In this document: in pieces, positions 7,266 through 10,893 of the stretch | Numbering within the stretch: the stretch's first letter is position 1 | Layout: each line of letters begins with the position of its first letter | NCBI GenBank assembly: GCA_003445035.1 | Contig: DLVV01000176.1 | Coordinates: 1 to 10,893 of the forward strand | From: Planctomycetaceae bacterium | Lineage (GTDB): Bacteria; Planctomycetota; Planctomycetia; Planctomycetales; Planctomycetaceae | DNA: 10,893 bases | Direction of reading: 5' to 3' | Position numbers and translations under genes: made by a program | The notes under the pieces: generated by a model | What the model was told of the DNA's origin: nothing | Seen by the model: only the letters and a program-made list of their open reading frames with translations | The model's database searches: none

Positions 7266-8411
7266 TCATGACACCGCTGATCGTTCGGCGATCAAACGGT
7301 CGAGTTCCTGTTTCAGCTTGTCCAGGATTTCGTCGTAGGGGAACGCGCCGAGCGTTTTCTCGCCCTGCTTGAGGTTGACGAAGTTGGGGGCACACCACAG
7401 GCCGAGGTCGGCATCGTCGGTTTCGCCGGGGCCGTTGACCCGGCAGCCCATCACGGCAATCGTCAACGCGTGTTCCCGAGCGTACTCGGTCATCTCGCGG
7501 ACCTGTTCGGCCAACTCGACGAACGCCTCGTTCTCGACCCGCGAGCAACTGGGGCAGCTGATGATGTTGAGCGTATCGAGCCCGAAATCGACGACGGTTC
7601 GGACACGTCCAGCGGCGATATCGGCCAGGATCTGACGGCCCGCCACGATCTCTTCGGATTTCCGGTCGTTGGGCACGGTCAGCGAAACGCGGATCGTATC
7701 TCCCAATCCCTGGGAGACGAGTTGTTCGAAGGCGATGCGTGTCTTGATCACCCCGTCGGGTGGCAGTCCCGCCTCGGTCACTCCCAGGTGCAACGGCACG
7801 TCGGGCCGTCGCTCGGCGAATCGGCGGTTGACCTCGATCACCTTCTGGGGATCCGAGTCCTTCAGCGAGACGCAGTAGTTGGTGAAATCGAGCGAATCGA
7901 GGAACTCGCAGTGCTCCCAGGCGCTGTCGAGCATCGGCGAGATCGAGTCGTCCCGGGAGTAGCGTTCGATTTTGTCAGGGTCGACCGAACCGCAGTTAAT
8001 ACCGACGCGGATGGCACAGTCGTGGTTGGCCGCCTGCTCGACGATTCCCCGTACCTTCTCCTGCCACGGTTTCTCCCGTTCGTGGTGATAGAGATGGCCG
8101 GGGTTGTAGCGGAGCTTGGCGACATGAGGAGCGACAATCTCCGACAGGCGGTAGTTCTCCTGCAGATCGACCGCAAGGTTGGCATCGGTTTCGGAGGCGA
8201 TGTCGACGACGGCCTCGGCGTCGGCAGTGCTGTCGACAGCGATCCGAACCACGTCGGCTCCGGCGTCGTGGAGGTCGCGAACCTGGGCCGAGGTGGCGGC
8301 GACGTCGCGGGTCGAGGTGGCCGTCATGCTCTGAACGGCTACCGGCGAGCCGTCACCGATGGTGACCGAACCAATGGTCACCGGACGTGTCGGATTGCGG
8401 GGCAGTTGCAC
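7266..8411 (-). CDS. ispG: 4-hydroxy-3-methylbut-2-en-1-yl diphosphate synthase (IspG/GcpE)
   Basis: IspG reductively opens the cyclic diphosphate MEcPP to HMBPP, the penultimate step of the MEP isoprenoid pathway, in the cytoplasm. The 381 residues match the short bacterial form (E. coli 372), a TIM barrel plus an iron-sulfur domain. [11 protein letters not shown] (26-36) is the conserved N-terminal motif, LRYNPGH (100-106) and [10 protein letters not shown] (135-144) line the barrel, and HLGVTEAG (208-215) plus GDTIRVSLT (237-245) follow. The [4Fe-4S] ligands are C286, C289 and C323 with E330 as the fourth (ISCPSCSR and GCRVNGPGE). The start is GTG 8411; the frame upstream has no other start before a stop, and no Shine-Dalgarno is visible. 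It heads the minus-strand group ispG-xylB-cyclodeaminase family-pyk and is divergent from the TPR lipoprotein gene. Confidence 0.97.
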   Translation of the reverse strand: MQLPRNPTRPVTIGSVTIGDGSPVAVQSMTATSTRDVAATSAQVRDLHDAGADVVRIAVDSTADAEAVVDIASETDANLAVDLQENYRLSEIVAPHVAKLRYNPGHLYHHEREKPWQEKVRGIVEQAANHDCAIRVGINCGSVDPDKIERYSRDDSISPMLDSAWEHCEFLDSLDFTNYCVSLKDSDPQKVIEVNRRFAERRPDVPLHLGVTEAGLPPDGVIKTRIAFEQLVSQGLGDTIRVSLTVPNDRKSEEIVAGRQILADIAAGRVRTVVDFGLDTLNIISCPSCSRVENEAFVELAEQVREMTEYAREHALTIAVMGCRVNGPGETDDADLGLWCAPNFVNLKQGEKTLGAFPYDEILDKLKQELDRLIAERSAVS

Positions 8412-8468
8412 GTTGAAATGGTTTGTCGAGAGCGGGGTGTGGGAACGTCGAAGCGGTGTCGACGAGTC

Positions 8469-8505
8469 GTGACCGGATTGTAGTCGTCACCGTCGGGACA
8501 CTCCA
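8469..8505 (-). promoter_or_regulatory. Possible ispG promoter with overlapping inverted repeat
   Basis: On the minus strand TACAAT (8482-8477; 5 of 6 to TATAAT) lies 17 bases after TGGAGT (8505-8500; 3 of 6 to TTGACA), predicting a start about 8470 and a leader of about 60 bases. An inverted repeat GTGAC (8469-8473) / GTCAC (8486-8490) with 12 bases between is centred exactly on that -10 box, as an operator could be. The arms are only 5 bases, so chance is a real alternative. Confidence 0.28.
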
Positions 8506-8526
8506 GCACGGCTTCATGGTGGTGCC

Positions 8527-8613
8527 GTGATCGGGATTGACCTCGAGTTCACCGAGAACTACAAGCCGCCGAGTCCCGCTCGGCAGCGGGATGCCCTCCA
8601 GGAGGTTGAGTGA
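8527..8613 (+). CDS. Candidate 28-residue microprotein or leader peptide
   Basis: GTG (8527) to TGA (8611-8613) encodes 28 residues, starting V/M-IGIDLEFTENYKPPSP and ending ALQEVE, acidic near both ends, without a membrane segment. The stop overlaps the next ATG in TGATG, and the AGGAGG site of the lipoprotein gene lies inside the last codons, the classic layout of translational coupling. By eye third codon positions are about 80 % G/C, first about 70 % and second about 35 %, the ordering expected of coding DNA in a GC-rich genome. The frame is open back to 8473, but the residues before the GTG look random. No strong ribosome site precedes the GTG (only a GGTGGTG stretch). I recognise no family. 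It could be a small protein, a leader that feeds ribosomes onto the lipoprotein start, or chance. Confidence 0.4.
   Translation: MIGIDLEFTENYKPPSPARQRDALQEVE
8600..8605 (+). promoter_or_regulatory. Strong Shine-Dalgarno site of the TPR lipoprotein gene
   Basis: AGGAGG ends 7 bases before the ATG at 8613, ideal spacing, and only 4 bases before the alternative GTG at 8610. It therefore favours the ATG. It lies within the 3' end of the candidate microORF. Confidence 0.75.
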
Positions 8614-10007
8614 TGCGCGGATGCTGGCCGCTGCGGCAGGACGAGGTGAACCGGCGAAGTCGCAATCGCGGGTTGTCATTTTCGGTGAGGGCGATCCTGG
8701 TCCTGGTGATCGGGGTCGTCGGATGCGGCAGCGACGATTCGGACACGGGAGATGGGGCCGGCCAGGGTGCCCCAGTTGCGGGGGCAGGCCGGAAAACCGG
8801 TGGACCCGAAGACCAGGCGGTTGACGCACTGATCGACCGTGCCGCGAAGCGGGTCCAGGCCGGTGATGCCAAGACCGCAGTCGAATTGCTCAGCCAGGCG
8901 ATCGGTAACGATGCCGGGAACGCCCGGGCGTTCGTGATGCGGGCTGACATCTATGCGAGAAGAAAACAGGATGCCAACGCGTTGGCGGACTACTCGGCCG
9001 CGATTCGTGTCGAGCCCAAGACCGCGCGGTGGCTCAACGCTCGTGGCTTTTTCCTGTTCACCCGTGGCAAACGCGATGCGGCGTTGCGAGACCTGGATGC
9101 GGCTATCGCATTAGACGCGAAGTACGCCGAGGCGTACAACAATCGCGGGCTGGTGAATGTCGGAGCCCAGGAATACGACAAGGCGATCGTCAACTTCGAC
9201 AGGGCGATCGAGGCGGACCCGAAGTACGCCGACGCCTGGAACAATCGCGGGTTTGCCCATTTTCGCAGCGACGATCACGACAAGGCCCTGGCAGATTTCG
9301 ACCAGGCCCTGGTCTGCGACGGCGATTTCGTGATGGCCTACAACAACCGGGCGCTGCTGAGACTGGCCAACAAGGATTACCGTCGTGCGGTGGCCGATTG
9401 TTCGTCGGCGATCGAACGGGATGGGGACAATCCGCGGTTCTACCAGTTGCGACGCGCTGCGTACCGGAAGCTGGGGAGGTCGAAGGAGGCCCTGGCCGAC
9501 GGGGAGCGATTGATCTGGTTGATCAAGTTCCAACAGCTTTCTCGCAAAGTGGCAGCGGCGCCGCAGCAGGCCAAGACCTATATCGAGCGGGCTCGACACC
9601 TGGGAGCCGACGGACGTACGGGTGCGGCGATGGCCGATTATCAACGGGCGATCACGGCCGAGCCGACCAAGGCGGTCGAGGCGTACCTGGCCCGGGCACG
9701 ACACTGGGTCACCGCCGAGAAGTGGACGAGGGCTCTGGACGACTGCAACCAGGCGCTGAAGGCCGGTGGCGGGCACGCTGCCTGGAGCCTCCGCGGCGAA
9801 GTGCACAGGGGCCTGGGGGACTGGGACCGGGCAATCGTGGATTTCACCAAGGCCCGGCGGTTTGACGACGTCGTGGCTGAAACGTATGCCAGGCGTGGCG
9901 AACTGCACCGGGCGGCCGGCCGGAAGGCCAAGGCTGCGGCGGATCTGAAGAGGGCCGCAGAGCTGGATCCCGATCGGTTCGGAAAGACCGGGAAGAAGAA
10001 GCCGTAG
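8613..10007 (+). CDS. TPR-repeat lipoprotein
   Basis: A 464-residue predicted lipoprotein carrying tetratricopeptide repeats, modules that bind partner proteins. After a basic N-region (RRSRNR, 14-19) comes a hydrophobic stretch about 26-36 and the lipobox VVGC with C38 as the lipid anchor. A Gly/Asp/Ser-rich linker (39-68) leads to the repeats. About ten 34-residue TPRs follow, many with the A-Y-N-N-R-G and A-I-x-x-D-P-x-Y signatures (for example AEAYNNRGLVNV and ADAWNNRGFAHF). The register is broken once, by a linker around IWLIKFQQLSRKVAAAPQQ, giving two blocks of roughly six and four repeats. The C-terminus is basic (GKTGKKKP). The ATG at 8613 is set by AGGAGG; GTG at 8610, 8646 or 8685 would also keep the lipobox, so the long N-region is not certain. 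No catalytic domain is seen. It faces the periplasm or outer membrane; partners are unknown. Confidence 0.87.
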   Translation: MRGCWPLRQDEVNRRSRNRGLSFSVRAILVLVIGVVGCGSDDSDTGDGAGQGAPVAGAGRKTGGPEDQAVDALIDRAAKRVQAGDAKTAVELLSQAIGNDAGNARAFVMRADIYARRKQDANALADYSAAIRVEPKTARWLNARGFFLFTRGKRDAALRDLDAAIALDAKYAEAYNNRGLVNVGAQEYDKAIVNFDRAIEADPKYADAWNNRGFAHFRSDDHDKALADFDQALVCDGDFVMAYNNRALLRLANKDYRRAVADCSSAIERDGDNPRFYQLRRAAYRKLGRSKEALADGERLIWLIKFQQLSRKVAAAPQQAKTYIERARHLGADGRTGAAMADYQRAITAEPTKAVEAYLARARHWVTAEKWTRALDDCNQALKAGGGHAAWSLRGEVHRGLGDWDRAIVDFTKARRFDDVVAETYARRGELHRAAGRKAKAAADLKRAAELDPDRFGKTGKKKP

Positions 10008-10062
10008 GCGGTCCTGGCCAATCGGATCAGGGACTTGGTGGATCGGCGATCCGCTGACCGCC
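10007..10062. terminator. Nested inverted repeats between convergent gene ends
   Basis: GGCGGTC (10007-10013) and GACCGCC (10056-10062) are perfect 7-base inverted repeats. The loop holds a second stem GGATC-GGC-GATCC (10040-10052), and CGGATC (10023-10028) can pair alternatively with GATCCG (10048-10053). They begin at the TPR stop and reach into the 3' end of the opposing gene. No T-run follows, so classical intrinsic termination is doubtful, but the position fits a bidirectional end or transcript 3' structure. Confidence 0.3.
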
Positions 10063-10893
10063 CGCAGCGCCGGCAGGTTCGGACCTCAGGGGCAGGTCGA
10101 TCGTGTTTGATCCGGCCTTCACCTCGTGCCTCTGCTGGCTTTGACGATGGTACTTCTTGGCCAGGGTTTCCAGTCCGGTTTTTTTGTCCGTCTTGTTGAC
10201 CCGGACAGTGTGCATTCCGACGACCGCACCGTCGTGATCTCCGGGATAGGCCAGGGTGTAGACGCCTTGATCGTCGGATCTCCCGATACTGGATCCCGTC
10301 TGTCTCTGTTGTGCATTCTTCATGTCGGTGACCGGGTCGAAGAACACGGTGGCACCGGCCAGGGGCTTCCCGTCCAGGGTGATCGTCCCGGAGACCGAGG
10401 CAAGAGGCGGGAGGTCGGCTCCACCCGACATGGAGTTGAACAGGTAGAAGAAGATGCCGGAGATCACGACGATTCCGCCGACAATCGGCAGCAGTTTGCG
10501 AGTGGCCAACTGCTTGACTTCATCCATGTCGACCCGGGGACGCTCTTTGACGGGTTCGACTTCGTTGGCGGCGGCCGAACGGGCCGATTCACCGGCTGCG
10601 AGCAGGGCACCGGCGGCGCTGGAGGTGTCTTCGGAATCAGCCTTCGGTCGCGGGGGAGGCCGGTGCAACTGCCGTTCTTCGGGTGACGGACGCGGCGGCG
10701 GTGGAGGATCGTCGTCGTCATCGTCGTCTTCGAGCGAGGTGTCAGCCGAGGGCGGGGCGACGGGGACGTCGCCGGACTCCATCAGGAAGGCCATGGCATC
10801 GTCTTCGGAAGCCCCACCGAGGTCATCGCCAGTAGCCGGATCCGTTTGCGTCTCGTCTGCCACTGGTGCGGCTTCCGTCTCCGGTGCGGCCTC
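10027..10893 (-). CDS. Membrane-anchored protein with carboxypeptidase-regulatory-like domain, 5' end missing
   Basis: An open frame of 289 codons enters from the right edge, so the true start is probably outside the window. GTG at 10863 is an internal candidate (GGAAG lies 8 bases before it), but the sequence on both sides has the same Ala/Pro/Glu-rich character. Counting from that GTG, residues 1-115 are acidic and proline-rich and probably disordered, with seven Asp then five Pro in a row near 47-58. One membrane helix follows (about 124-143, KLLPIVGGIVVISGIFFYLF). The outer part starts VSGTITLDGKPLAGATVFFDP and continues through GVYTLAY and GAVVGMHTVRV, a beta-sandwich of the carboxypeptidase-regulatory type often seen in planctomycete surface proteins. 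A basic tail near KKYHRQSQQRHEVK precedes the end. Most relatives are short lipoproteins, so the long tail and helix are unusual. The inside-tail, outside-domain topology is inferred. Function is unknown. Confidence 0.85.
   Translation of the reverse strand, partial: EAAPETEAAPVADETQTDPATGDDLGGASEDDAMAFLMESGDVPVAPPSADTSLEDDDDDDDPPPPPRPSPEERQLHRPPPRPKADSEDTSSAAGALLAAGESARSAAANEVEPVKERPRVDMDEVKQLATRKLLPIVGGIVVISGIFFYLFNSMSGGADLPPLASVSGTITLDGKPLAGATVFFDPVTDMKNAQQRQTGSSIGRSDDQGVYTLAYPGDHDGAVVGMHTVRVNKTDKKTGLETLAKKYHRQSQQRHEVKAGSNTIDLPLRSEPAGAAGGQRIADPPSP
10678..10731. repeat. Triplet-rich low-complexity tract coding for Asp and Pro runs
   Basis: Near-repeats of GTC/ATC (10711-10731) and GGC/GGT (about 10690-10706) encode on the minus strand seven aspartates followed by five prolines in the tail of the membrane-anchored protein. 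Codons vary slightly (GAC with a GAT), so it is only partly a microsatellite. Such tracts can change length by slippage in steps of one residue. Confidence 0.6.

Noticed and set aside
7470..8483. 337-residue plus-strand frame opposite ispG
   Set aside because: Antisense to ispG, whose iron-sulfur ligands and barrel motifs are unmistakable; no ribosome site or family resemblance.
8516..8530. Four-codon ATG ORF overlapping the microORF start
   Set aside because: Far too short to support; no ribosome site. Noted only because its TGA overlaps the GTG at 8527.
1..10893. Defence system, prophage, transposon or CRISPR array
   Set aside because: No nuclease, integrase, transposase, reverse transcriptase, regularly spaced repeats or terminal inverted repeats were seen; all genes share similar base composition and look like chromosomal housekeeping or envelope genes.

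Overview
The window is a GC-rich (roughly 60-65 %) stretch of a bacterial chromosome, most likely from a planctomycete. The reasons are the exported PQQ-like propeller opening its mature part with a WPQW(G)GPNRD motif, the 'VSGTITLDGKPLAGATVFF' type carboxypeptidase-regulatory-like domain behind a membrane anchor, a PD40/TolB-like exported propeller, frequent GTG starts and a mix of strong and absent Shine-Dalgarno sites. This is a judgement from protein style, not a database result. I saw no tRNA, rRNA, CRISPR array, insertion sequence or phage gene, and no gene-free stretch over 300 bases. The longest intergenic gaps are about 180 and 115 bases.

Layout. (1) Bases 1-1917, minus strand: an exported PQQ-like beta-propeller protein followed, with a 4-base GTGA overlap, by a flavin amine oxidase of the N-methyltryptophan/sarcosine oxidase family that runs off the left edge. 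(2) Bases 1918-2098: a divergent promoter region with a GTATAC palindrome and a hairpin. (3) Bases 2099-3184, plus strand: an exported PD40/TolB-like propeller whose end nearly touches the convergent pyruvate kinase gene. (4) Bases 8411 down to 3191, minus strand: ispG, xylB, an ornithine-cyclodeaminase-family dehydrogenase and pyk, closely spaced and probably at least partly co-transcribed. (5) Bases 8527-10007, plus strand: a candidate 28-codon microORF coupled (TGATG) to a TPR lipoprotein. (6) Bases 10027-10893, minus strand: a membrane-anchored protein with an acidic/proline-rich cytoplasmic tail and an outward carboxypeptidase-regulatory-like domain, cut by the right edge.

How the genes may work together. 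The central minus-strand cluster is metabolic: pyruvate kinase makes pyruvate, a precursor of the MEP isoprenoid pathway; IspG carries out the penultimate MEP step; and xylulokinases of the E. coli XylB type are known to phosphorylate 1-deoxy-D-xylulose into the MEP intermediate DXP. That gives a plausible but unproven theme of isoprenoid precursor supply or salvage. The other genes (two exported propellers, TPR lipoprotein, anchored beta-sandwich protein) are cell-envelope proteins of unknown partners.

I did not find a convincing new multi-gene system. The points most worth a second look are the coupled microORF, the ispG-xylB neighbourhood, the K+-independent signature of the pyruvate kinase, and the missing catalytic Asp in the cyclodeaminase-family protein.
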